A stretch of 61,554 nucleotides of DNA from Methanoculleus sp. SDB (GTDB lineage Archaea; Halobacteriota; Methanomicrobia; Methanomicrobiales; Methanomicrobiaceae), in assembly GCA_001412355.1 (NCBI GenBank), contig LKUD01000086.1:1-61554 (forward strand). The letters run 5' to 3'. Numbering within the stretch: position 1 is the first letter of the stretch; each line of letters starts with the position of its first letter. Position numbers and translations under genes: made by a program. Positions 8,171 through 16,366 of this stretch are shown here, in pieces. The notes under the pieces were generated by a model that saw nothing but the letters and a program-made list of their open reading frames with translations, searched no databases and had not been told where the DNA came from.

Positions 8171-8593
8171 CTACCTTTTGGCATCGATTGCTTCGGAAGG
8201 GAGCGGGCAGGGATCCGTGCCGCAGACCTGTCTGATGATATCGGACTGGTGCTCCATGAGTGTAGCCAGATCAAAGATACCGGTCATATCGACGACGCCA
8301 ATCGCCCCGATTGCCTCCCCCGTGCCGTTTCGAAGGGGGGCGACAACGACCGGCACATTCCTGTATGCACCGGCCGACGGTGTGGCTCTGACTATCGAAT
8401 TATTCCTGATGGCTTCTTCGAGTGCCGGGCCGGAATATGCCTCATCGATCACCCTGCCGTTCTCAATCCGCACACCCGGGTACATGAGAGAACGGGCGGT
8501 AACCGGAAGGCGGTTTAAAAGCTCGTGAAGCGCCATGACAACAGGCAGGAAATCATGAGGTCCGGAGCCGGCAGAGATTACAAACTGGTCCAT
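8171..8593 (-). CDS. DUF2111 family methanogen protein
   Basis: A 140-residue soluble protein resembling the DUF2111 family, which is largely confined to methanogens. Its function is unknown. The pattern of the central part (an IGVVDMTGIFDL stretch after a conserved PLRNGTGEAIGAI) is reminiscent of small-molecule sensor folds of the PAS/GAF kind, but this is inference. It ends five bases before the birA start on the same strand and may be co-transcribed with it. Confidence 0.7.
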   Translation of the reverse strand: MDQFVISAGSGPHDFLPVVMALHELLNRLPVTARSLMYPGVRIENGRVIDEAYSGPALEEAIRNNSIVRATPSAGAYRNVPVVVAPLRNGTGEAIGAIGVVDMTGIFDLATLMEHQSDIIRQVCGTDPCPLPSEAIDAKR

Positions 8594-8625
8594 CGGAATA
8601 TCCTCACATGTCTGTCATTTCTCAC

Positions 8626-9201
8626 CTAAAATAAGGTTTCCGTATCGCCCGTGCAGAAAGACCGGATAAACCCGCGGGACGGGTATTCGTGGATGGCCGT
8701 CACGTATACGGTGCCCTTGCCGAGACCGTGCCTGAGCATAAGCGTACGTCCGTTTTCCGCCTCAACCACCCGGCTGCCATGGCATTCGGAAAAATGCCCG
8801 TCGCATTCGACGGCACTGCAATCGAAATCCTCGAGTATATGTCCCTCTTTCCCGTTTTCGGGAGTGACAGACGCCCGGAAATACTCATGGTGGTACCGGA
8901 CGGGGAAGGGGAGCCAGTCGTATGCGTTCTCGTTCGGGCTCATGGCGCCGAAGACGAGCAGATTGCCGCCCCGCTCGACGAACCTTTTTATGCGGCCCTG
9001 TGATGCACGCAGGGCGGGAAGAAGGCCTGAAAAGGCGGGATTGCCGAACCCGGTCGGAATTACCAGCGTGACGAAGGATCCGCGGTAAAAAGGCGCCGCA
9101 AGCATATGCGGCGTGACCAGTTCGCAGGGTACGCCGCAGTCCTCGATGAAGCGCGTGAAGACAAGATCCGAATCCCATGCAAGGGCAGCCCTGCACTTCA
9201 T
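8626..9201 (-). CDS. Conserved protein with a glutamine amidotransferase-like fold
   Basis: A 191-residue protein beginning MKCRAALAWDSDLVFTRFIEDCGVPCE, which resembles the class I amidotransferase-like domain found at the N-terminus of some biotin ligases (BPL_N type). A stretch LRASQGRIKRFVERGGNLLVFG suits the nucleotide-fold core of that superfamily, but no obvious catalytic Cys-His-Glu triad is visible, so enzymatic activity is doubtful. Its start overlaps the rtcB stop by four bases, implying coupling to RNA ligase expression. The function is unassigned. Confidence 0.6.
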   Translation of the reverse strand: MKCRAALAWDSDLVFTRFIEDCGVPCELVTPHMLAAPFYRGSFVTLVIPTGFGNPAFSGLLPALRASQGRIKRFVERGGNLLVFGAMSPNENAYDWLPFPVRYHHEYFRASVTPENGKEGHILEDFDCSAVECDGHFSECHGSRVVEAENGRTLMLRHGLGKGTVYVTAIHEYPSRGFIRSFCTGDTETLF

Positions 9202-10631
9202 CCTTTAATCACCCCCAGCGGTTCAAGCCGGGCCACCGTAAGCGAGAGGCCGGCTTCGTGCACGACACGCACGACCTCACTGCTCGGTTTGTAGGCCTCG
9301 GGCGCTTCCTCGGCGATCACGGCCTGGCTCGTCGCCCTGACAATGATGCCCTGTTTTGCGAGTATTTTCTGGACCTCAGCACCGCGCGTGCTCTTTTTTG
9401 CCTGCGTCCTGCTCATGAGGCGCCCGGCCCCGTGGCAGGTGCTTCCGAATGTCTTTTCCATGGCGGTTGCCGTTCCTTTCAGGAGGTACGAGGACGACCC
9501 CATGCTGCCGGGGATAATGACCGGCTGTCCTTCTTCCGAATAGGCGCGGGGAATATCCCGCGATCCCGGGCCGAACGCGCGGGTGGCACCCTTCCGGTGG
9601 ACACAAAGCCGCATGGATCGACCGTCAACCCGGTGATCCTCGATTTTCGCCACATTATGGGCCACATCGTACACGAGCGGCATATCCTCGTGTTCCAGCC
9701 CGAAGAATGAGGCGAATACGCCGCGTGCGTTATGGGTGATCATCTGGCGGTTTGCCCACGCGTAGTTTGCCGCCGCCGCCATCGCGCCGAGATATGCCTT
9801 CCCCTCCGGACTCGAGACCGGTGCGCATGCGAGCTGGCGGTCGGGGACCTGTATGTTGTAGTTACCGGTGGCCTTTTCGAGCACTTTCAGGTGATCCGTG
9901 CAGACCTGATGGCCGAGCCCGCGGGAGCCACAGTGTATCATGCAGCAAATCTGCCCCTTTTCGATCCCGAATGCACGAGCGGCCCGTTCATCGGTTACCT
10001 CGGCAACGACCTGCAGCTCGAGGAAATGATTGCCCGACCCGAGCGTACCGCATTGCGGCATGCCGCGCTGGCGTGCCTTCTGGCTCACGTCTGCGCTGGA
10101 TGCATCCTTCATAGAACCGTTCTCTTCGCAGTGTTCGAGATCGTTTTCATGTCCGTAGCCGTTCCTGACCGCCCACGACGCCCCCTCGTCCATCATATCC
10201 AGAAGATCCCGGGCGGAGAGTTTCAGCGTGCTCTTTGCTCCGACACCCGTCGGTATGGTCCTGAACAGCGCTTCGATCAGTTCGCGTTTCCGTGTGATGT
10301 CCTTTTCCGTGGGCGGGGTGGCGATAAGCCGTACACCGCAGTTGATGTCAAAGCCCACGCCGCCCGGTGAGATGACGCCGTGCTCCATATCAAACGCCGC
10401 CACTCCCCCGATAGGAAAACCGTATCCCCAGTGGATGTCGGGCATTGCGAGCGAGTATTTCACAATTCCGGGAAGGGTGGCCACATTTGCAAGCTGCCTG
10501 ACGGCCCCCTCCTCAACAGAGCCTGCGAGATCGTCGGAGAGGTAGAACCGACCCGGCACCCGCATGCCCGGCACGTACCCCACGGGAACCTCCCACTCCA
10601 TGTTTCCCACCTTCCGTATTCCTGTGTGCAT
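9198..10631 (-). CDS. rtcB: RNA-splicing ligase RtcB
   Basis: A 477-residue RtcB ligase, which joins tRNA exons with 2',3'-cyclic phosphate and 5'-OH ends using GTP and Mn2+. Visible motifs are DIHWGYGFPIGG (65-76), the metal-ligand cysteine in GVGFDINCGV (Cys98), MIHCGSRGLGHQV, and the guanylylated histidine in TCHGAGRLMSR (about His400). The start at 10631 is kept because the first ten residues align with the N-terminus of known archaeal RtcB, although ATG 10601 has a stronger ribosome site. Archease lies directly upstream, and an intron-bearing tRNA is in the same window. Confidence 0.95.
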   Translation of the reverse strand: MHTGIRKVGNMEWEVPVGYVPGMRVPGRFYLSDDLAGSVEEGAVRQLANVATLPGIVKYSLAMPDIHWGYGFPIGGVAAFDMEHGVISPGGVGFDINCGVRLIATPPTEKDITRKRELIEALFRTIPTGVGAKSTLKLSARDLLDMMDEGASWAVRNGYGHENDLEHCEENGSMKDASSADVSQKARQRGMPQCGTLGSGNHFLELQVVAEVTDERAARAFGIEKGQICCMIHCGSRGLGHQVCTDHLKVLEKATGNYNIQVPDRQLACAPVSSPEGKAYLGAMAAAANYAWANRQMITHNARGVFASFFGLEHEDMPLVYDVAHNVAKIEDHRVDGRSMRLCVHRKGATRAFGPGSRDIPRAYSEEGQPVIIPGSMGSSSYLLKGTATAMEKTFGSTCHGAGRLMSRTQAKKSTRGAEVQKILAKQGIIVRATSQAVIAEEAPEAYKPSSEVVRVVHEAGLSLTVARLEPLGVIKG

Positions 10632-10640
10632 ACCCTCACC

Positions 10641-11048
10641 TCACACGTCAAAGATTATGTCTACCTGATATCCTTCATCGGTGTTAATGATTCGCAGCCC
10701 CGAATAGGAGATGCCCTTAATCTCCGTTCCCCCACGGTGGCGCTCGGGAGAAAAGGTCTCTCCCCGCGCGGTGCAGTACACAACGGCTCCCTCCACGCGT
10801 GCCTTGATGTCGGAAAACACGATTCCTTCCACTTCGGAGAGAAACAGGAGTTCCGAGAGGAGGTCGTGAAGCAGCGCTTCCGGATCGTCGGCAGTAAGGG
10901 AAAATGTTCTCTCGATCCCCCCGTCCCGTCGGTCCTCGAACATCACCGCGGCCATGGCGGCGGCGGCATCGGAGAAGAGCTCGTCGAGGGTTCGTCCCCA
11001 CACCCGGATCAGGATATCTGCCGTGTGGTCCAGTTCTGTATGTGGCAT
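10641..11048 (-). CDS. Archease (RtcB activator)
   Basis: A 135-residue SHS2-fold protein. Archease speeds the guanylylation and turnover of RtcB and widens its nucleotide use. Characteristic features are HTADI near the N-terminus, DDPEALLHDLLSELLFLSE in the middle and EIKGISYSGLRI toward the end. ATG 11048 is preferred to TTG 11072, which would overlap the gene upstream. Nine bases separate the archease stop from the rtcB start, so the pair is an operon. Confidence 0.92.
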   Translation of the reverse strand: MPHTELDHTADILIRVWGRTLDELFSDAAAAMAAVMFEDRRDGGIERTFSLTADDPEALLHDLLSELLFLSEVEGIVFSDIKARVEGAVVYCTARGETFSPERHRGGTEIKGISYSGLRIINTDEGYQVDIIFDV

Positions 11049-11058
11049 GGCGGCATCA

Positions 11059-11328
11059 TCATTCGTACCCAAAGAACCGGGGGATCATCCCCATGTGAAT
11101 GTGATCGATGTACCGCGCCTGAAAGACCGAGACGTAGATGATCTGATCGTCCACATAGATCTCCATATCCGACGATTTCGGCGGTTTCACGGTCGTGGGG
11201 AGCAGAATCGGACCGCCGCATGAGGTACAGATACGAAAATCGCACTTTCGCTCCCTGACGAAAGAACGAACCTCGTCAGTCAGTGTAATTTCATGAACAG
11301 GATGAGAATCCCCGATATCGGTATGCAT
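11059..11328 (-). CDS. Small conserved protein with one CxxC motif
   Basis: An 89-residue hypothetical protein. The central CTSCGGPILLP contains a single CxxC that could be half of a zinc ribbon or a redox pair; a further cysteine (in KCDFRIC) precedes it. The C-terminal half is rich in beta-branched residues. It stands ten bases upstream of the archease gene on the same strand, so it is probably part of that operon and may relate to RNA processing. I do not recognise the family. Confidence 0.6.
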   Translation of the reverse strand: MHTDIGDSHPVHEITLTDEVRSFVRERKCDFRICTSCGGPILLPTTVKPPKSSDMEIYVDDQIIYVSVFQARYIDHIHMGMIPRFFGYE

Positions 11329-11385
11329 TCTTCTGTAAATGTATGAAGAAAGAGGAGAAAACAGTTGTGCCCCGGAATATCCGGG

Positions 11386-11700
11386 TCAGCACGACACGAT
11401 CAGCCGGACGACCAGATCGCGGTACTGGTCCCGGAGTTCGTACGTCGTATTTGTATTGTCTTTCGTCCTGATGACGCGAAGGATGCCGATTTTGGATGCA
11501 ATAATCCCGACCATCGATGCGACGGACTGGTAGGTGATCTCGAACCGCTGCTGAAGGATGTCATGAACGTCTGCAATGGTCAGGGATTTGATTTTTAAGA
11601 AAATATTGAGGATTTCATGGCGTATGCCGGTTTTATCCCGTGACAGGTAGCTCCGCAGACGGCTCTCGATCTCCTTTCTAAGATCAGCCGGGGATCTCAT
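11386..11700 (-). CDS. DUF2551 family winged-helix-like protein
   Basis: A 104-residue protein resembling the methanogen family DUF2551. The sequence LTIADVHDILQQRFEITYQS followed by ASKIGILRVIRTKDNTNTTY has the layout of a winged helix (helix, recognition helix, two-strand wing), so DNA binding is likely. On the minus strand a TATA-like CTTATAAATA lies about 25-35 bases upstream of the ATG, suggesting a leaderless or near-leaderless message. It faces secF divergently with 183 bases between them. No target is evident. Confidence 0.7.
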   Translation of the reverse strand: MRSPADLRKEIESRLRSYLSRDKTGIRHEILNIFLKIKSLTIADVHDILQQRFEITYQSVASMVGIIASKIGILRVIRTKDNTNTTYELRDQYRDLVVRLIVSC

Positions 11701-11883
11701 ATTCTGGTGTATTTCCGAATTTTATTTATAAGTTTTTATTTCAATTCCGTCACAGGCATCATTTTTTATCTCTCCGGAAAGGGACGGGGCGCGGGAATGC
11801 CGGCGCCCGTGCAGGCGGCTGCCTGTCGCTTTGGATAGCGCAGAATACCAACAATTTAAGCATCCGGGCACAAATCATTAGAC

Positions 11884-12738
11884 ATGGGATTTATCACCTA
11901 TGATATAGGTTCATATGCACCAAAGACAATGGTTGCCCTTCCCATCGCCATTCTTATTCTATCGTGTGCCTTTCTCGCCTTTAATACCGTTTCGACGGGA
12001 ATGCCGGTCAATCCCGGCATCGATTTTGCGGGCGGCGTGGCGCTGACGGTGTTTACGGATGACAGCAGAGAAGAGATCGCCCTTTATTTCGCCGATTATC
12101 CCTTAGTCTCCATCGGTGAGAGCGTAAACAACGGGCGCTACATCACCTTCGAATATATGGATGACGACACCTTCAGGGCTCTTACCGGGGTGGTCCAGTC
12201 GCGGTATCCTGATGCGAAGATCGACCAGATAGGGGAAACGTTCGGAAAAACCCTGCAGGGACAGGCGCTTGTTGCCCTGCTCTTCTCTTTCGTCGGGATG
12301 TCGGTTGTGGTCTTTATCGCGTTCCGGACATTCATCCCGTCATTTGCGGTCGTCCTCTCCGCATTTTCCGACATCGTGATTTCGGCGGCATTCATGGACG
12401 CATTCGGCATCAGCCTGTCGCTTGGTACTACTGCCGCCCTCCTGATGCTGATCGGGTACTCGGTGGACAGCGACATCCTCCTCACCACACGCCTCCTGAA
12501 ACGAAAGGGAAAGATAAAGGAGAAACTGGAGGGAGCGTTCCGCACCGGGTTTATCATGACCACCACGACGCTGACGGCCGTGGCGGCGATGTTTGTCGTC
12601 TCCGCCTTTGCGCAGATCATCATTATCCGTGAAATTTCCACGGTGCTCCTCTTCGGCCTCGTCGTTGATCTGATGAACACCTGGCTCTTGAATGCGGGTC
12701 TCCTGAAGTGGTACGTGACACGCGGGGGTGCGAAATGA
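11884..12738 (+). CDS. secF: Protein-export membrane protein SecF
   Basis: A 284-residue SecF with one N-terminal helix, a periplasmic-side (outer) domain and five C-terminal helices. The family signature GIDFAGGVALTVF follows the first helix, and the late helices include SVDSDILLTTRLL. SecDF assists late steps of Sec-dependent export; in archaea the genes are separate. The ATG lies about 26 bases after a TATA-like AATTTAAG (11854-11861), so the transcript may be leaderless. The stop overlaps the secD start by four bases. Confidence 0.93.
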   Translation: MGFITYDIGSYAPKTMVALPIAILILSCAFLAFNTVSTGMPVNPGIDFAGGVALTVFTDDSREEIALYFADYPLVSIGESVNNGRYITFEYMDDDTFRALTGVVQSRYPDAKIDQIGETFGKTLQGQALVALLFSFVGMSVVVFIAFRTFIPSFAVVLSAFSDIVISAAFMDAFGISLSLGTTAALLMLIGYSVDSDILLTTRLLKRKGKIKEKLEGAFRTGFIMTTTTLTAVAAMFVVSAFAQIIIIREISTVLLFGLVVDLMNTWLLNAGLLKWYVTRGGAK

Positions 12739-14195
12739 ATACGGACGCTTTCCGCCAGATCCTCTCCGACTGGCGTGTTATCGTCATGGTGGTGCTCGTA
12801 TTCGCATCGGTTGCGGGCATCTACCTCCTTCCCTTCAACCCGGATGCCGGACTGACCGGCAACCTGCAGCTCGGGCTTGATCTTGAAGGAGGGGCATGGC
12901 TGCAGCTTGCCTTCAGGGCTGAAGTCGTCGGATTCTCGAGCGATGTGCCTGTCGAAGAATTCATTCCCGATCTCAGGAACCGCCTCGATGCCGAAGTGTA
13001 CCTGGTGGATGACGATCGAATCGAAATCCGGAAATTCTTTACCCGGGAGGAACTCGAACCGGTCTTTGCCGAAGCGGGAGGGACGATCACCTCCTACGCG
13101 CAGGGTGTTTCCGGGGCAACCGCCGATGATGTGAAACTGATCCTCGAGGAAAAGGTCAATACGCTCGGGACCCGCGATGCCCGCATCAATACCCTCACCG
13201 CCCTCGAAGGGGTGACACGCTACATCCGTATAGAGCTCGCGGGAGAGGACATCACAACGGCTCAGGACATTGTTGGAAAACAGGGTAAATTCGAGATTCG
13301 GATACAGACCACAGGAAACGCAACCGAGCACGTGCTGTTCGGGGAGATGATAACGAGCGTATCGACGCCGAGCCAGTCCCCGCCCGGGAGCGGCCAGTGG
13401 GGGGTCGGGTTTACCCTGAGCGAATCGGGAGCGGATGCCTTCCGTGAGGCGGCGATCACCTACGGAGCGGTGCGGGATCCCGACAGCCACGAACTGATTA
13501 TGCTGCTGGACGACGTCATCGTTTACAGCGCGCCTCTCTCCCCGGATCTGGCGTCTAACCTACAGAATTATCCCGTCCGGCAGCTGAGCGCCTCCACGGG
13601 AGGCGGTGCGGCAGCCCTTGAACAGGCGAAGGCGCTCGAGATCCACCTTCGCGCCGGCGCACTGCCGGTGGATGTCGAAGTGGCGGGTTCGGGCTCGGTT
13701 CCCGCCAATCTCGGGGAGTACTTCAAGATAATGTCGGTCGTCGCCGGACTCCTTGCCCTGCTTGCCGTCGGGGTAACGGTGTACTTCCGGTACCGTGAGC
13801 CGTCGATCGTGCTGCCGATGATCGGGACGAATGTTGTCGAGATCATCATCCTGCTCGGTATTGCGCGGTATATCCAGCAGCTGGATCTTGCCAGTATCGC
13901 GGGGCTGATCGCGGTTCTCGGTACAGGCATCGATCAGCTTGTGGTGATTACCGACGAGGTTCTTTTCGAAGGGCGTGTCCCGTCGCCGAACCTCTATCTC
14001 AAGCGCCTCGCCCGGGCTCTCGGCATTATCATCGTAGCCGCTTCAACGACCTTTATCGCGATGCTTCCGCTCGCGCTGATGGATCTGAGTACGTTGAAGG
14101 GATTTGCAATTATCACCATTCTCGGTGTGCTCATCGGCGTCCTTATCACGCGGCCCGCGTACGGCAAGATCATCATGGGAATCCTTTCCCGGTAA
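12735..14195 (+). CDS. secD: Protein-export membrane protein SecD
   Basis: A 486-residue SecD: one N-terminal helix, the motif LGLDLEGGAWLQLAF, a long outer domain (about residues 60-340) and a C-terminal block of five helices including LGTGIDQLVVITDE. ATG 12735 is chosen over 12708 because it overlaps the secF stop as ATGA and starts directly before the first membrane segment. The secF-then-secD gene order is the reverse of the usual bacterial order but is common in Euryarchaeota. Confidence 0.93.
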   Translation: MNTDAFRQILSDWRVIVMVVLVFASVAGIYLLPFNPDAGLTGNLQLGLDLEGGAWLQLAFRAEVVGFSSDVPVEEFIPDLRNRLDAEVYLVDDDRIEIRKFFTREELEPVFAEAGGTITSYAQGVSGATADDVKLILEEKVNTLGTRDARINTLTALEGVTRYIRIELAGEDITTAQDIVGKQGKFEIRIQTTGNATEHVLFGEMITSVSTPSQSPPGSGQWGVGFTLSESGADAFREAAITYGAVRDPDSHELIMLLDDVIVYSAPLSPDLASNLQNYPVRQLSASTGGGAAALEQAKALEIHLRAGALPVDVEVAGSGSVPANLGEYFKIMSVVAGLLALLAVGVTVYFRYREPSIVLPMIGTNVVEIIILLGIARYIQQLDLASIAGLIAVLGTGIDQLVVITDEVLFEGRVPSPNLYLKRLARALGIIIVAASTTFIAMLPLALMDLSTLKGFAIITILGVLIGVLITRPAYGKIIMGILSR

Positions 14196-14287
14196 TCCTT
14201 TTTTTAGAGCGCCGCCTTTTTGATCGGCGATTGTGAAAACAGTATATTTATCAGGTTTTTCCACGATATCAGGTGAGAGGAACAGCG

Positions 14288-14566
14288 ATGTCGAAACCGG
14301 TACTGTTGGACTTTTCCGCAACTTGGTGCGGACCATGCAAAAGGCAGGGGCCGATTCTTGAAGAAGTCAGAGCCCGTATGGGTGACCTTGTCGAGATTCG
14401 CGAGCTTGATGTCGATGAGGCGAAGAACCGGGAAATAACGATCCGGTGCCAGATCCGTGTGGTGCCGACACTCATCATTCTCAAAAATGGCGAAGTAAAG
14501 CAGCGGCTCGAGGGAGTAACCGGGGCCGACGAACTCGAGGCATATCTGCGCCCGCTGGTGAATTAA
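14288..14566 (+). CDS. Thioredoxin-like protein
   Basis: A 92-residue thioredoxin fold with the active site WCGPC at residues 13-17 and the cis-proline loop RVVPTLII. It is a small cytoplasmic disulfide reductase. ATG 14288 is preferred over GTG 14273, since GAGAGGA precedes it at proper spacing. A TATA-like AGTATATTTAT lies at about 14240-14250. The stop TAA is followed directly by the GTG of the F420 reductase gene, so the two are coupled. Its electron donor in this organism is not evident. Confidence 0.88.
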   Translation: MSKPVLLDFSATWCGPCKRQGPILEEVRARMGDLVEIRELDVDEAKNREITIRCQIRVVPTLIILKNGEVKQRLEGVTGADELEAYLRPLVN

Positions 14567-15217
14567 GTGAAGATAGGCATTGTTGGCGGCACCGGAGAGA
14601 TCGGTGAGGGCATGGCGATGCGTCTCTCCGTGCACCATGATGTGGCAATCGGTTCGCGTGACGAGGAAAAAGCCTGCATATCCAGCGAGTGCACGGTTTC
14701 AATGCTTCAAAAACGCGGCCTGTGCGCAAGGTGCTGCGGCGTGTGCAACCAGGAAGCCGTGGATCATGCGGAGGTGGTTATTCTCGCAATCCCGTTCAGG
14801 CACGTGATTCCTACGCTCACGTCGCTCACGGGGTTTGAAGGGAAGATCGTCGTAAGCCCGGTCAATCCGATCGCAAAAGCGGCACATTTTTACTATGACC
14901 CTCCTGCCGAGGGATCCGCAGCGCTCCTGATTAAAAGCCTCCTCCCTGAGAGCGCACGTGTCGTGACGGCGTTCAATAACATTGCCGCAAACCGGTGGCA
15001 GGCGTTTGATGAAGAGCTTGACTATTCCGTGGCTGTCTGTGGTGATGACGAGGAGGCAAAGGAAGAGGTGATGGCACTGGTGAACGGGGTGTCTCAGCTC
15101 CGTGCTTTTGATGCGGGACCGCTGGCGGTCTCTTCAATCGTCGAAAGCATTACTCCGCTGCTTCTGAATATCGCCCGGTACAACAAGATGAAGGATGTCG
15201 GCATCCGGTTCCTGTAA
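14567..15217 (+). CDS. npdG: NADPH-dependent F420 reductase (F420H2:NADP+ oxidoreductase)
   Basis: A 216-residue enzyme that moves hydride between coenzyme F420 and NADP+, supplying NADPH for biosynthesis in methanogens. The N-terminal Rossmann motif GGTGEIGEG (7-15) is followed by the NADP-phosphate loop GSRDEEKA (29-36); later motifs AIPFRHV and SPVNPI are typical. A CARCCGVC cysteine-rich patch in the middle is unusual but near a variable insertion. It starts with GTG at 14567, immediately after the thioredoxin stop, and its end overlaps the next gene by 23 bases. Confidence 0.9.
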   Translation: MKIGIVGGTGEIGEGMAMRLSVHHDVAIGSRDEEKACISSECTVSMLQKRGLCARCCGVCNQEAVDHAEVVILAIPFRHVIPTLTSLTGFEGKIVVSPVNPIAKAAHFYYDPPAEGSAALLIKSLLPESARVVTAFNNIAANRWQAFDEELDYSVAVCGDDEEAKEEVMALVNGVSQLRAFDAGPLAVSSIVESITPLLLNIARYNKMKDVGIRFL

Positions 15218-15830
15218 ATGCGAGGCTCTCATCGGGGCATTATCCGCTCTCTTCGGTGACCTGGCCTGGTGGCCGGGAACACCCGAAGAGGTCATGATCG
15301 GTGCGGTGCTCACGCAGCAGACACGCTGGGAAAATGTCACTGCAGCGCTTGATGCGCTCAGGCGGAAGGGAATCTGCAGTATCGCGGGCATCCACGCTGC
15401 CCCTTCCTCCGTTATCGAGGAGGCGGTGCGGTGCACGGGTTTTTTCCGGGTCAAGACCCGGCGCCTCACAGCACTTGCGGAATGGATCACGCATCGGTAC
15501 GGCAGTGTGGACGCAATGAGGAAGCGGCCGACGGAGGAACTCCGGGCGGGTCTTCTCTCCGTCAACGGGATCGGCGCCGAGACGGCCGACAGCATCCTGT
15601 GTTATGCACTGGACAGGCCGGTCTTTGTCATCGATGCCTATACGGAGCGCATCTGCGGGTGCGTGGGGATCCCGGAACGAGGGGCCGCACTCAAGCGCAT
15701 GTTCGAGGCGGTCCTTCCCCCCGACACTGCGGTCCACCGGCGGTGCCATGCATACTTTGTGGAATATGCCAAGCAATTCTGTGGAAAAAAACGGTGTGAA
15801 ACATGTATACTGAAGAATGCATTCGAATAG
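15195..15830 (+). CDS. Endonuclease III-related DNA glycosylase
   Basis: A 211-residue HhH-GPD protein for base-excision repair. The helix-hairpin-helix LLSVNGIGAETAD (120-132) is followed by the catalytic aspartate in FVIDAYTER (Asp147). Endonuclease III carries a lysine in the hairpin (GxGRKTA); here the position is glutamate, so the protein is probably a monofunctional glycosylase without lyase activity, as in COG2231/MpgII-type enzymes. Four C-terminal cysteines (184, 196, 201, 204) are spaced unlike the classical C-x6-C-x2-C-x5-C cluster. It overlaps the genes on both sides (23 and 28 bases). Confidence 0.82.
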   Translation: MSASGSCKCEALIGALSALFGDLAWWPGTPEEVMIGAVLTQQTRWENVTAALDALRRKGICSIAGIHAAPSSVIEEAVRCTGFFRVKTRRLTALAEWITHRYGSVDAMRKRPTEELRAGLLSVNGIGAETADSILCYALDRPVFVIDAYTERICGCVGIPERGAALKRMFEAVLPPDTAVHRRCHAYFVEYAKQFCGKKRCETCILKNAFE

Positions 15831-16339
15831 GGCGGCGGCTCACGACCGAAGGACTGGTCTCCGGCAACTTCGGGAACATGAGCGTGCGGGCGGAGGGCGG
15901 TTTTTACGTCACCGGCAACGGGGCGTTTCTCGATGAACCCGGACGGCTCGTCTTCGTTCCGGACGAAGGAGAAGTTCCGGCGGCTGCATCGAGCGAGTAT
16001 CGTGTCCACCGGGAAATCTATGGACGAACCCGGCACGGCGCAGTCGTGCACGGGCATCCTCCCCACGCGATCGCGCTCTCCTATGCCGCGTCCTCTCTCC
16101 TACCGGAGGACAGCGAGGGAATCCTCTTCTGCCCGGAAATCCCCGTTGTCGAGGGAGATCCCGGGACAGAGGAGCTTGCATGGCGTGTCGCGGATGGGGT
16201 GGCACACGCGTCTGCGGTCATTGCACGCGGCCATGGCACGTTTGCCGCCGCAGAGACACTCGTGCAGGCATACCTGCTCACGTCCGTAATCGAGCATGCA
16301 TGCCGGATAATCTGGCTCCGACGTGAGTACAGGGCCTGA
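15803..16339 (+). CDS. Class II aldolase/adducin family protein (fuculose-phosphate aldolase-like)
   Basis: A 178-residue class II aldolase. Zinc ligands are visible as VVHGHPPHA (His83, His85) and ARGHGTFA (His144), with a candidate acid/base glutamate at Glu65 and the phosphate-binding SGNFGNMSVR at 20-29. The Methanocaldococcus homologue MJ1418 makes lactaldehyde from fuculose-1-phosphate or DHAP, feeding lactate into F420 synthesis; the nearby F420 reductase makes that role attractive here, by inference. The start overlaps the DNA glycosylase gene by 28 bases. Confidence 0.85.
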   Translation: MYTEECIRIGRRLTTEGLVSGNFGNMSVRAEGGFYVTGNGAFLDEPGRLVFVPDEGEVPAAASSEYRVHREIYGRTRHGAVVHGHPPHAIALSYAASSLLPEDSEGILFCPEIPVVEGDPGTEELAWRVADGVAHASAVIARGHGTFAAAETLVQAYLLTSVIEHACRIIWLRREYRA

Positions 16340-16366
16340 AAAAAGGATTCGAGCGGTTTATCAGAA

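Noticed and set aside
12138-13490. A 450-codon minus-strand frame opposite secF and secD
   Set aside because: Antisense shadow of two clear Sec genes; low-complexity basic translation with no ribosome site.
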